This document shows positions 41,934 to 50,413 of a DNA stretch of 51,984 nt, in pieces. Below the pieces are notes generated by a model that saw only the letters and a program-made list of their open reading frames with translations, was not told where the DNA came from and searched no databases. Location of the stretch: the NCBI GenBank assembly GCA_021784815.1, contig JAJYHK010000016.1:1-51984 (forward strand). The letters run 5' to 3'. The position numbers were made by a program, and so were the translations under genes. Source of the DNA: a bacterium (GTDB lineage: Bacteria; Patescibacteriota; Minisyncoccia; Phycocordibacterales; Phycocordibacteraceae). Within the stretch, counting starts at the first letter, position 1. Each line of letters starts with the position of its first letter.

Positions 41934-42263
41934 TTAGTTAGTTTGCGGCACAAAGATCTGTCGGGTCTCGGTAACGGTCCTGCCGAACCGATCCGTGGCG
42001 GTGAAGGTCAGTATAGAGCTCCCTTGAGGGAGGGCGATGGTCTCTGAAAAGGACCCGTTCGTATCGGGAATGACCGGCGCACCGTCGATCGTGAGCGCGG
42101 TTGTGTTTGCGGCCTTGCCGGAGATGGTGAGGACGCCGGTTGCGATCGCGGTGTCATTCGTGGGGAAGGTGATGACGAGTTTTGGGCCGCGCAGGAGCGG
42201 CCAGCCTTCGATGAGGCTGTAGCCGAGGACGATGGCGAGCACGATGCCGAGGGCAGCGCGCAT
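41934..42263 (-). CDS. Membrane-anchored beta-sandwich protein between ftsK and recA
   Basis: The start at 42263 lies one base behind the ftsK stop region. The 109-residue product has one N-terminal helix ([21 protein letters not shown]) and one Ig-like domain of the glucodextranase B type: [55 protein letters not shown]. It would face the outside. It is translationally linked to ftsK and recA, which is notable, but no function can be read from the sequence. Confidence 0.75.
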   Translation of the reverse strand: MRAALGIVLAIVLGYSLIEGWPLLRGPKLVITFPTNDTAIATGVLTISGKAANTTALTIDGAPVIPDTNGSFSETIALPQGSSILTFTATDRFGRTVTETRQIFVPQTN

Positions 42264-42264
42264 A

Positions 42265-44481
42265 TCAAAAAGCGTCCTCCGGCGGTTCGTTGTCCGCAGG
42301 AACGGCCGCGTCGCCGCGCGAGAGCACCTCGCGGGGCTTCGAGCCATCGGCGGGGCCGATGATGCTCTTAGCCTCGAGTACGTCCATGAGGCGGGCGGCG
42401 CGGCTGTAGCCGATCTTGAGTTTGCGCTGGAGGTAGGAGGTCGAAGCGCGGCCGGCCTCTTCGACCGTCGCTCGCGCGTCCTCGTAGAGGTCGTCGTCGA
42501 CATCATCGTCATCGAGGTCTCCACTCACGAGCCCGATGACGTCGTTAGGTTCCACGTTCGTGCCGCCACCGAGATCGATGCTCAAGAGGTCTCCGGCGTT
42601 GTGGTTCTTTATGTAGCTCGCGAGTTTCTTTACTTCGGTCTCCGAGATGAACGCGGTCTGGAGGCGCACCGGTTTTTGCATATCGCTGCTGAGGTAGAGC
42701 ATGTCGCCGGCCCCAAGGAGGGTCTCAGCCCCGGAGCTGTCGAGGATGGTGCGCGAGTCGATCTGGCTCGCCACCTGGAGCGCCATGCGGGTCGGCACGT
42801 TTGCCTTTATAAGGCCCGTGATGACGTTTACGCTCGGGCGCTGGGTCGAGAGGAGGAGGTGGATGCCGACCGCGCGGCTCATTTGGGCGAGGCGCACGAC
42901 TGAGGCTTCGAGTTCGCGCGGGTAGGTCTGCATGATATCCGCGAGCTCGTCGATAACGATGACGATATATGGCATTGCTTCGGGCAGGTCATCGCCGCCT
43001 TTTTTCTTAGCCGGTTCATAGACGCTTGCGTGGTAGCTCGCGATGTCGCGTACCTGCTCCGTCTCGAGAATGTTGTAGCGGCGCTCCATTTCCTTTGCTG
43101 CCCACTTGAGCGAGAGGATTGCTTTCTTAGGGTCGGTAATGACCGGCGTGAGGAGGTGGGGGATGCCGTTGTAGAGCGTGAGCTCGACGCGCTTCGGGTC
43201 GATCATGATAAAGCGCAACTGGTTGGGATCGTTGCGGTAGAGAAGCGAAGCGACGATCGCGTGGATCGCGACTGATTTACCCGAGCCGGTCGCGCCCGCG
43301 ACGAGGCCGTGCGGCATCTTGGCAATATTCACGTAATGCGGCATGCCGGTGATATCGCGGCCGATAGCGGCAAGGAGCGGCTTGGTGCTGCTCGTCCATT
43401 CGGGGGCGGCAAGGAGTCCGCCGAGACCCACCATCGCTTTGACCGAGTTCGGCACCTCGATACCGACAAGCGACTTACCCGGGATCGGCGCTTCGATGCG
43501 TACCGGGTGCGCGGCGAGCGCGAGCTCAAGGTTGCTCGCGAGCGAGACGATCTTGGAGAGGCGGACGCCCTCGGCGGGCTTTACCGCGTAGCGCGTGACG
43601 GTCGGGCCGACGGAGACCTCGTCCATCTCGACACTGATGCCGAAGTTCTGGAAGGTGCGCTTGATGATGTTTGCGTTCGCGCGTATGTCGCCGGTGCCCG
43701 GCTTGCCTTTGTCCGTCCCGAGAATCGAGAGCGGCGGCGCCTCGTACTCTGCGCTGAAGTTCGTGATGCCCTGCGAGCGTTCGACCCCCTCGCTACGATT
43801 AAAAACGGTGACGACCGGTTCACACTCAGGCGTCGCCGTCACGAGTGCGTGTGCCGGCTCGTCTTCGTCAGGTGTTTCGTCCGGCTCTGTGTGCGGTGCT
43901 ATGCTGGTGTGCACGGCGAAGTCTCTATCTTCCTGCTCGTTTGCATCCCCGTAATCGCGGCGCGCCCGGAGCTGTTCTCGGAATCGGCGCGCCCGCTCGC
44001 TCAGGAATACGCCAACCGCCTCTATGTCGCTCACGATAGCAAGGCCGATCGCTATGATCGCGACGAGCAATACGAGCGCGCCCCAGAAGCCAAAGAAACC
44101 CTCGAGCGCGCTGCCGGCCCAAGTGCCCGCCTCGCCGCCGAAACGCGTACCGGGAAAGATGCCGGCGAAGGAGAGTACCGCGGCGGCAATAAGGATGATG
44201 CCCGAGGTGGCGAGCGGTTCAAAGAGCGTCAGGCGCAGTCCCGCGTAGACTCCGACCGCAATGAGCGCGAGCGGCAGTGCAAAGGCGCCGACGCCGACGA
44301 CCGCATAGCTCGCCTGGTAGGCGGCCGTGCCGACCGGACCAGCCGCACCAAAAATGGCGAGGAGGAAGAGGACGCCCGCTGCAAGGAGCACTACCGCAGA
44401 GGCGTAGCGGATGAGCGCGTCATAGCTCCGCACTTCTCGCTCCTTACGCGCTTTTGCGTTTTTCCCGTTCTTGCGACTCAT
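42265..44481 (-). CDS. ftsK: DNA translocase FtsK
   Basis: The 738-residue protein has four N-terminal membrane helices (about 28-185), a short acid-rich linker, the alpha-beta motor with Walker A GATGSGKSVA near residue 397 and FIMIDPKRVELTLY, the DEXX-type VIVIDELADIM, and a C-terminal gamma domain (RASTSYLQRKLKIGYSRAARLMD) that reads polar sequences. It pumps DNA through the septum. A TGATACAAT -10 box on the minus strand lies 9 bases before the ATG. Confidence 0.97.
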   Translation of the reverse strand: MSRKNGKNAKARKEREVRSYDALIRYASAVVLLAAGVLFLLAIFGAAGPVGTAAYQASYAVVGVGAFALPLALIAVGVYAGLRLTLFEPLATSGIILIAAAVLSFAGIFPGTRFGGEAGTWAGSALEGFFGFWGALVLLVAIIAIGLAIVSDIEAVGVFLSERARRFREQLRARRDYGDANEQEDRDFAVHTSIAPHTEPDETPDEDEPAHALVTATPECEPVVTVFNRSEGVERSQGITNFSAEYEAPPLSILGTDKGKPGTGDIRANANIIKRTFQNFGISVEMDEVSVGPTVTRYAVKPAEGVRLSKIVSLASNLELALAAHPVRIEAPIPGKSLVGIEVPNSVKAMVGLGGLLAAPEWTSSTKPLLAAIGRDITGMPHYVNIAKMPHGLVAGATGSGKSVAIHAIVASLLYRNDPNQLRFIMIDPKRVELTLYNGIPHLLTPVITDPKKAILSLKWAAKEMERRYNILETEQVRDIASYHASVYEPAKKKGGDDLPEAMPYIVIVIDELADIMQTYPRELEASVVRLAQMSRAVGIHLLLSTQRPSVNVITGLIKANVPTRMALQVASQIDSRTILDSSGAETLLGAGDMLYLSSDMQKPVRLQTAFISETEVKKLASYIKNHNAGDLLSIDLGGGTNVEPNDVIGLVSGDLDDDDVDDDLYEDARATVEEAGRASTSYLQRKLKIGYSRAARLMDVLEAKSIIGPADGSKPREVLSRGDAAVPADNEPPEDAF

Positions 44482-44490
44482 GACGGATTC

Positions 44491-44496
44491 ATTGTA
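44491..44496 (-). promoter_or_regulatory. ftsK: Extended -10 box TGA-TACAAT of ftsK
   Basis: TACAAT on the minus strand is followed by 9 bases and the ATG at 44481, predicting a leaderless message. Confidence 0.55.
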
Positions 44497-44528
44497 TCAC
44501 CGAGTGATTTACTCTGTTTTTTCAATGC

Positions 44529-44556
44529 TTGCGGACATGGCGCGACCCCGTATACT
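44529..44556 (+). promoter_or_regulatory. Promoter TTGCGG-16-TATACT
   Basis: A -35-like TTGCGG and a TATACT box with a 16-base spacer; the ATG at 44564 is 7 bases behind the -10 box, so transcription would begin at the start codon. Confidence 0.6.
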
Positions 44557-44563
44557 GTCCGAT

Positions 44564-45403
44564 ATGGCTATGAGACAAGATCGGTCGGCAAACAAAAATA
44601 CGTCCGATACACGAATGTCTGAGACACGAACGCGAGAAGGAAATGGTAGTGATTTTGTCCTAGAAAAAAACATATTTTCAAATATTTTTGAAAAGGACAT
44701 ACGGCGTATATTCATATACAAGAAGGCGGAGCGCCTTGCGAAAGCCATTCATATGGTCTCGCCTGCTTTTGCCGACTCCGCTTCGTTGCGCAACCGCATT
44801 GACGCGATCGCGGTGGGTCTCATTGATGCGGCGGTCCGCTCGAGCGCGGCCGCGCGTACGGCGCTGTCGCGCGAGCTCTTGGCACTTTCGAGCGTGTTGT
44901 CGATCGCGCAGGCGAGCGGACTGCTCTCCATAATGAACGCCGACCTCATTGCCCGGGAGGCGCAGACGCTGCTCCAGGAAGTCGCCGCTTACGAAGAGCC
45001 GCGGCTTTTTTTGGATGAGGCGCCGACGATCGCGAGCATCGCGAAGAACGCGCCGCACGATGCATCGCGGCATGCGCCCCAGCGCGTGCATGGCGAACCC
45101 CGCGCCGCGCTACAGGGGCGTGCCTCTGGAGCGGCAGGTGCCGCCACCGTCCCTCCGGTGGGCGTGCCGCGCCCGGTGCCCGGCAGTGCTGATAAAGGAC
45201 ATTTCGAAGCGCATATTAAGGACAGACGTGATGCGGTGCTTGCGGTCATCCGAGAAAAGGGGGAGGCGAGTATAAAAGACATTTCGACACGATTCAGAGA
45301 CATATCAGAGAAGACGATTCAGCGAGAGCTTGTGGCGCTCGTGCAGTCGGGGGTTCTTGGTAAGCGCGGCGAGCGTCGCTGGAGCGTGTACTACGTGGCC
45401 TAG
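44564..45403 (+). CDS. Unknown protein with C-terminal winged HTH
   Basis: The start at 44564 (MAMRQDRSANK) is chosen from the promoter. The 279-residue protein has an N-terminal four-helix-like domain (IYKKAERLAKAIHMVSPAFA, LSRELLALSSVLSIAQASGL) similar in style to 23S-insertion or ribosome-linked helical bundles, an Ala/Pro-rich linker and a C-terminal HTH (GEASIKDISTRFRDISEKTIQRELVALV) of the DeoR/winged type. Divergent from ftsK. Likely a DNA-binding regulator. Family name not known to me. Confidence 0.72.
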   Translation: MAMRQDRSANKNTSDTRMSETRTREGNGSDFVLEKNIFSNIFEKDIRRIFIYKKAERLAKAIHMVSPAFADSASLRNRIDAIAVGLIDAAVRSSAAARTALSRELLALSSVLSIAQASGLLSIMNADLIAREAQTLLQEVAAYEEPRLFLDEAPTIASIAKNAPHDASRHAPQRVHGEPRAALQGRASGAAGAATVPPVGVPRPVPGSADKGHFEAHIKDRRDAVLAVIREKGEASIKDISTRFRDISEKTIQRELVALVQSGVLGKRGERRWSVYYVA

Positions 45404-45744
45404 AGGTTTAAAAGGACAAAGACAAACCCGTTTCGGTTCATCGTAAAAGACACTGTCGACGCTCGTCTTTTGCTCGAAAATGAGCGTCCCGCTCGCTTAG
45501 CCGCAGCCGCTAGGCGCAGGCCGTTTTAGGCGGCGCGACGATTCAGCGGCGCCTTGTGCTGAAGGCGAGGCGCTCTCGTCGTTAGCGGGTAAGTTTTGAC
45601 GAGGCCGCCCGTCTCTGCTAATGTGCCGCGTGTGATAGCGACTGGGGTATAGGGGCGACTACGCGGCCGGTAACGGTCTCTTTTTCGTACCAAAACCTAG
45701 TTGTTATCCACATGGAGGCCAGGGAAGGGGAAGTTCACGCAAGC
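45404..45744. other. Noncoding stretch behind the HTH gene
   Basis: No gene is seen in about 340 bases. Stem-like pairs are present: CGCTC/GAGCG with an inner TTTT/AAAA (45460-45486), TTCAGC/GCTGAA (45542-45563), CTCGTC/GACGAG (45575-45603) and CCGCGT/ACGCGG (45626-45667). A single DnaA-box-like TTATCCACA lies at 45704-45712. It could contain an unrecognised small RNA; no RNase P, tmRNA, SRP or 6S hallmark was found. Confidence 0.5.
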
Positions 45745-45750
45745 TATACT
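45745..45750 (+). promoter_or_regulatory. -10 box TATACT in front of the structured leader
   Basis: TATACT with a good composition and no reading frame behind it; a transcript from here would begin near 45757 and carry about 310 bases before the S-layer ATG. No strong -35 is seen. Confidence 0.45.
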
Positions 45751-45756
45751 TTACCC

Positions 45757-46069
45757 AGTCCTTACGGGGACTTCCGATTCTCGGAGGGGCACTTTGATAA
45801 CTGAATAGCGCCGAGCACCACTTTTACGGCGCGACGCGGGAGTAGGACGCCGGTCGTCATGCTTTCGTTAATGAAGAGCCATTTTCACGAGAGGTGAAAG
45901 TGGCGTTAGGTCGTGCGGTGAAAGTGGTGCTCGGCACCAACCTTGCCAGCTAGCCCATTCCGCGCTGGTCGATACCGCGCGGGGTGGGATAGTGTGAACC
46001 TGAAACGGTGCGATGTGCGAATACGAAATTCGGATTATCACGGGCTCTTAAAAATACTTATTAATTGGT
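45757..46069 (+). ncRNA. Structured leader or small RNA upstream of the S-layer-like gene
   Basis: In order: a 5-bp hairpin AGTCC/GGACT (45757-45772); CTTTGATAACTGAATA (45792-45807), like the boxA-bearing CTTTGAAAACTGAATA of rRNA leaders and spacers; an 18-bp stem, 45810-45827 with 45918-45935, enclosing an 11-bp hairpin 45878-45888/45894-45904; and a 12-bp hairpin 45954-45965/45977-45988 with two G-U pairs. The two right arms share GTGAAAGTGG, so the left arms could pair alternatively. No reading frame is convincing. Class not recognised. Confidence 0.6.
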
Positions 46070-49000
46070 ATGCAAACGGTAACTAACAAAGCGGTCGCTA
46101 AGATCGCTGCGGTGGCGACCGGTCTTGCGATGGTCGCGTCTATCGGCTTCGCTCCTATGGCGAACGCCGCGACGCTCACCAGCTCGCAGATCCAGTCGAT
46201 CCTCTCGATGCTCTCCGCCTTCGGCGCGAACAGCTCGACGATCGCCAACGTCCAGGCTGCTCTCACAGGCCAGCCGACGACGGGCGGCACCACCACGGGC
46301 GGCTCTACTTCGGGCACGACGTCCGCATCCTGCACCTTCACGCGCAGTCTCACAACTGGCGACTCGGGCGCGGATGTGACCTGCCTCCAGAAGGCGCTCA
46401 TTGCTAACGGCTACGCTATCCCGGCCATCACGGCAGGTACGGCGAGCTACGGCTACTTCGGTGGCCAGACCAAGAAGGCGGTGATCGCCTGGCAGAAGGC
46501 GGCTGGCGTCTCTCCGGCGTTCGGCTACTTCGGTCCCATCTCGCGCGCGCACTGGAACCTCGGCGGTGGCTCGACCACCGGCACGGGAACCGGTACGGGC
46601 ACGGGTAGCGGCACAGGCACGACGACGGGTGCTGGCCTCTCGGTCTCGCTCTCAGCGACCAGCCCGAGCAACTCGGTTCTCGTCGCTGGTCAGGCTATTG
46701 GTGATCTCGCGGACTTCACGTTCACGAACTCCAGCGCCTCGCCGGTCAGCGTGACGGGCCTCACGTTTAACCGCATCGGTGTCAGCAATGACTCCACGAT
46801 GACGAACGTGTACCTCTACAACAACGGTACGCGCATTGCCGACTCGGCGGGCGTGAGCAACGGCCAGTTCTCCTGGAACAACACCTCGGGCCTCTTCACG
46901 GTTCCGGCAAACGGCTCCTACACGGTGTCGGTTCGCTCGGATATCTCGTCGGCAACGGGTACTGCTGGCCAGCAGATTGGCGTGAGCCTCGTCTCCGTCG
47001 CGACCAGCGGCACGCTTGCTTCGAATGTGAGCTTCCCGATTATGGGCGGCTACCAGACGATTTCGTCGGCTACGCTCGCTACGGTCAGCTATGGTGGCAA
47101 CACCACGCCTGGCGCAACGACGATCAGCCCACAGAATGACTACCCGGTTTGGCAGAACACGATCTCGGTTTCCACCAACCCGGTGAAGCTGACCTCGATC
47201 ATGTTCACCAACCTGGGCTCGATTGACGGGCAGTACCTCACCAATCTTCGCCTCTATGTGGACGGCGTACAGGTTGGCTCGGCGGTGCCGTCGATGTCGA
47301 ACAGCCGCACGGTCACCTTCGACCTTTCGGCGAATCCGGTGCTGCTGTCGACGCAGAGCCATGTCGTGAAGGTTCTCGCTAACATCACGGGCGGCGCGGA
47401 TCGTACAGTGCAGTTTTCGGTGCAGCGCGCGTCTGACGCAATGTTCGTGGACAGCCAGCTCAACCAGCCGGTTACGCCTGAATACAACGGCGGAACCTTC
47501 AAGATGGTCAGCTCTGGTGTTATCACGATGAACTCGGTTTCGGGTACGAGCGGTGTGTCGGTTTCTATCGACCCAGCTTCACCGAACCAGAACATCGCGG
47601 TCGGTGCTACGAACGTAGACATGGCGAACTTCGACATGCTCGCCTCGGGCGAGAATGTGAAGGTCAGCGACCTCTACGTTTACGCATCTACAACGGCTAG
47701 CGGCGGTCTTCAGAACGGCAAGATCATGGTCAATGGTGTCCAGGTAGGCTCTACCAAGAACATTGGTAGCAGCGTATCGGGCGACACTGACTTCTCGCTC
47801 GGTTCCTCACTCATCCTTCCGGCTGGGCAGACCACGGTTGTAAGTGTCTACGCGGATGCAAAGGATACGAGCGGTGGCAATCTTGCCAACAACTCGACCG
47901 TTCGCATTTGGTTGGCTGCGGGCAGCAGCAATGCCCAGGGTCAGTCGTCGCTTAATACGACGAATGTCCCGGGTTCTGCTACAAGCGGCAATCTGCTCAC
48001 GGTAACCAACTCATCGCTCCTGGCGACGAAGTACACCGGTTACGGTAATCAGTCAGTTGTTCCGGGTGCGCAGAATGCGAAGATTGGTTCCTTCACGCTC
48101 TCGGCAGGTTCTACGGAAGGGGTGACGGTCAACACGATCGGCATCACTATCCCGAATCATTCGGGAGACCTCACGAACCTTACGCTCAAGAACGACGCGA
48201 CGGGTGCGTTGCTTGGCACCGTCATCACGACGCCGTCCTCGAGCAACTCGTTTGCGGTGAACCTCGACATCCCGGCTTCGCAATCGGTGACAGTTGATGT
48301 CTATGCAAACGTACTCTCGAATGCCACTAACGGTGACCAGATCACGGCAGAAGTCGATACGACGACGACGGGTTCTGGAGACGTAACCGGCACTCAGGCT
48401 ACGATTGGGTCGGCAGTTTCGCTCCAGACCATGACGGTCGGTGCGGGTAGCCTTACGGTTACCACGGGCGCGAATAATCCAGTGAGCACGAACTATGTCG
48501 CTGGGTCGACGATGGATCCGGTCGGCGAGTTCAACTTCGCGGCCCAGAACTCGTCGTACACGGTGCAGAACCTCGCGGTCCTCGTCCCGAACAATGCGGC
48601 GACGTCGGTCACGAGCGTGACGCTCCAGTACACGGATGTGAATGGCGCAACGCAGACGGTCTCGCAGCCGCTCCAGGTTGTTGCGGGCGACAAGTACGCA
48701 ACAGCAACCTTCTCGGGTCTCACGATGTACGTCCCGGCCAACGACTCGTCTAACGTAGACGTCTTCGTCGGTATCCCGACGATCGCTTCGGGGGCAACCT
48801 CGGGTACGCCGATTAGTGTGACGCTTGACAGTGGTGTGTCTGACACGTACTTCCGTGCAGTCAACAGCGCTGGTAACCAGCTCACCTCGATTAGCGGCAA
48901 CGTTGCGGCTGGCAGTTCGTTCTACGTCCGCAAGTCCATCCCAACCTTCGCGGTCGTACCGACGAACCTCACGGTTCCGGCTTCCGGCTCTCCGCTCTAC

Positions 49001-49477
49001 AAGTTCAGCATCACTGCTGACCCTGCCGGCGCGGTTGAGTGGACGCAGTTGACCTTCAACGTCTCGGCTTCGGGCATGAAGGGTGTCTCGGGTCTCTACC
49101 TCACTGATGATTCGACGGGCAACAGCCTCCTCGACTCGACGGTTGGTACGACGACAAGCGGCACGGCGGTGATTAACCTCCTCAACAACAACCCTGCAAC
49201 GCATCCGCAGTACCAGCAGGTTGCCGCAGGTGCAACCAAGACTTACGATCTCTATGGAAACGTAAGTGGCTTCACCACGGGTTCGACGCTCACGATCAGC
49301 CTCGCGTCTGATTCGACGGCGTCGAGCACGAACAATACTGCGGCAGCCATGGCTGCAAGTAACAACGTTGTCTGGTCTGACCGCTCGGCGAATAATCACT
49401 CGATTACGACCCACGACTGGACCAACGGCTATCTCCTCAAGAACTTCAGCAGCTCGGCAGTCAGCTACTCCAAGTAG
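46070..49477 (+). CDS. S-layer-like giant surface protein
   Basis: The 1135-residue protein begins with a signal peptide (KIAAVATGLAMVASIGFAPM, cleavage near ANA-ATL), then the helical segment LTSSQIQSILSMLSAFGANS, a PG-binding-like domain (LQKALIANGYAIPAITAGTA with YFGGQTKKAVIAWQKA), a Gly/Thr linker (TGTGTGTGSGTGTT) and about seven repeated beta domains with LTFNRIG- or NLTLKNDATG-type strands and Asn/Ser/Thr-rich loops. Few Cys, strong Ser/Thr/Gly/Val bias: typical of S-layer or pilus-like shell proteins. No ribosome-binding site is seen. It has a long noncoding leader and a strong terminator, both consistent with high expression. Confidence 0.86.
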   Translation: MQTVTNKAVAKIAAVATGLAMVASIGFAPMANAATLTSSQIQSILSMLSAFGANSSTIANVQAALTGQPTTGGTTTGGSTSGTTSASCTFTRSLTTGDSGADVTCLQKALIANGYAIPAITAGTASYGYFGGQTKKAVIAWQKAAGVSPAFGYFGPISRAHWNLGGGSTTGTGTGTGTGSGTGTTTGAGLSVSLSATSPSNSVLVAGQAIGDLADFTFTNSSASPVSVTGLTFNRIGVSNDSTMTNVYLYNNGTRIADSAGVSNGQFSWNNTSGLFTVPANGSYTVSVRSDISSATGTAGQQIGVSLVSVATSGTLASNVSFPIMGGYQTISSATLATVSYGGNTTPGATTISPQNDYPVWQNTISVSTNPVKLTSIMFTNLGSIDGQYLTNLRLYVDGVQVGSAVPSMSNSRTVTFDLSANPVLLSTQSHVVKVLANITGGADRTVQFSVQRASDAMFVDSQLNQPVTPEYNGGTFKMVSSGVITMNSVSGTSGVSVSIDPASPNQNIAVGATNVDMANFDMLASGENVKVSDLYVYASTTASGGLQNGKIMVNGVQVGSTKNIGSSVSGDTDFSLGSSLILPAGQTTVVSVYADAKDTSGGNLANNSTVRIWLAAGSSNAQGQSSLNTTNVPGSATSGNLLTVTNSSLLATKYTGYGNQSVVPGAQNAKIGSFTLSAGSTEGVTVNTIGITIPNHSGDLTNLTLKNDATGALLGTVITTPSSSNSFAVNLDIPASQSVTVDVYANVLSNATNGDQITAEVDTTTTGSGDVTGTQATIGSAVSLQTMTVGAGSLTVTTGANNPVSTNYVAGSTMDPVGEFNFAAQNSSYTVQNLAVLVPNNAATSVTSVTLQYTDVNGATQTVSQPLQVVAGDKYATATFSGLTMYVPANDSSNVDVFVGIPTIASGATSGTPISVTLDSGVSDTYFRAVNSAGNQLTSISGNVAAGSSFYVRKSIPTFAVVPTNLTVPASGSPLYKFSITADPAGAVEWTQLTFNVSASGMKGVSGLYLTDDSTGNSLLDSTVGTTTSGTAVINLLNNNPATHPQYQQVAAGATKTYDLYGNVSGFTTGSTLTISLASDSTASSTNNTAAAMAASNNVVWSDRSANNHSITTHDWTNGYLLKNFSSSAVSYSK

Positions 49478-49516
49478 TCTGATTCTCAGCTAGCGAATTC
49501 CTGAGCGATAGCTCCA

Positions 49517-49570
49517 GCTAGGGGATTGGCCCTAGCAGCAAAACCGCCTCGAAAGAGGCGGTTTTGCGTT
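49517..49570 (+). terminator. Double terminator of the S-layer-like gene
   Basis: GCTAGGG/CCCTAGC (49517-49537) is followed by AAAACCGCCTC/GAGGCGGTTTT (49540-49565) with a GAAA tetraloop and TTTTGCGTTTT. Confidence 0.92.
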
Positions 49571-49580
49571 TTCTTGGTAA

Positions 49581-49613
49581 GCCCCGCAGGCCGGTTACAC
49601 CGGCCTGCGGGGC
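49581..49613 (+). terminator. Second hairpin behind the S-layer-like gene
   Basis: GCCCCGCAGGCCGG pairs perfectly with CCGGCCTGCGGGGC around TTACA, then TTTAT. Confidence 0.8.
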
Positions 49614-49651
49614 TTTATGTACAGGGTCTCGCCCTCGCTCTCGACCGGTGG

Positions 49652-49657
49652 TATGCT
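49652..49657 (+). promoter_or_regulatory. Extended -10 box TGG-TATGCT of the TPR gene
   Basis: TGGTATGCT is followed by 9 bases and the ATG at 49667. Confidence 0.5.
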
Positions 49658-49666
49658 CAGGGCGAC

Positions 49667-50413
49667 ATGGAAACACTTAAGAAAACAGGCGTTTGGGTGA
49701 GGGGTCTCGTGGTGCTCGCGGCGCTCGCCGCTCTTGCGGCGTGGATCCTCTTCGGGAGCGGGTCGCGGGTTGCGGCGTACCCGATAAACCCGCGCGACCA
49801 TATTGCCTCGTGGACCTTCAAGGGCACGTATACCGGCTATCCGACCTTCGTCGCTAAAGCGAATGCCGATCTTGCGAAGCTGCGCGTCGACATGCGAGAA
49901 AAGAAGTACGACAACTACGACCTCTACATCGGCATGGGAGAGGACTACGATCTCTTGGGCAATGGCCGCGCGGCCTACAACGCGTACAACCACGCAATCG
50001 ATCTCTACCCGAACCAGGGACTCGCGTACACCGACCTGGCGGCACTCATGAGCCAGCTCGGCGCGCGCTATACGGCCGCCGATGCGTATGCGCGCGCCGA
50101 GGCGGTCCAGCCTTCGGTACTGACCTACCATGTAGAGCAGCTCGACTTCCTTACGAACTACTTCGCCACCGACACGCCGCGCGTCAGCGCCGCGTTCGAG
50201 GATGCGAGCAAGCAGTTCGGCGACATTTCGCAGGTGCTCCAGATCGAAGCGCCATGGCTCGCGAGCCTCGGCGAGTACGGCAACGCGATTCAGGCGTACC
50301 AGCGCGCGATCTTGCTCTCGCCGGGTCGCCACGTCTCTGGCATGCAGCGTGCCATTACGCAGCTGAAGGCCAAAGAGGCACAGCAGGCAGCGGCCTCATC
50401 GACCAAAGCATGA
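49667..50413 (+). CDS. Membrane-anchored TPR protein
   Basis: The start at 49667 gives METLKKTGVWVRGLVVLAAL, an N-terminal helix that anchors the 248-residue protein outside the membrane. Three or four TPR-like helix pairs follow: YDNYDLYIGMGEDYDLLGNG, AAYNAYNHAIDLYPNQGLAY, ADAYARAEAVQPSVLTYHVE and GEYGNAIQAYQRAILLSPGR. It overlaps the start of the O-antigen-ligase-like gene by four bases (ATGA), so both probably work together in surface glycan or protein assembly. Confidence 0.85.
   Translation: METLKKTGVWVRGLVVLAALAALAAWILFGSGSRVAAYPINPRDHIASWTFKGTYTGYPTFVAKANADLAKLRVDMREKKYDNYDLYIGMGEDYDLLGNGRAAYNAYNHAIDLYPNQGLAYTDLAALMSQLGARYTAADAYARAEAVQPSVLTYHVEQLDFLTNYFATDTPRVSAAFEDASKQFGDISQVLQIEAPWLASLGEYGNAIQAYQRAILLSPGRHVSGMQRAITQLKAKEAQQAAASSTKA

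Noticed and set aside
45704-45712. DnaA box TTATCCACA as a sign of a replication origin
   Set aside because: Only one perfect box, with no cluster, AT-rich unwinding stretch or dnaA gene nearby; a single match is expected by chance at about this window size.
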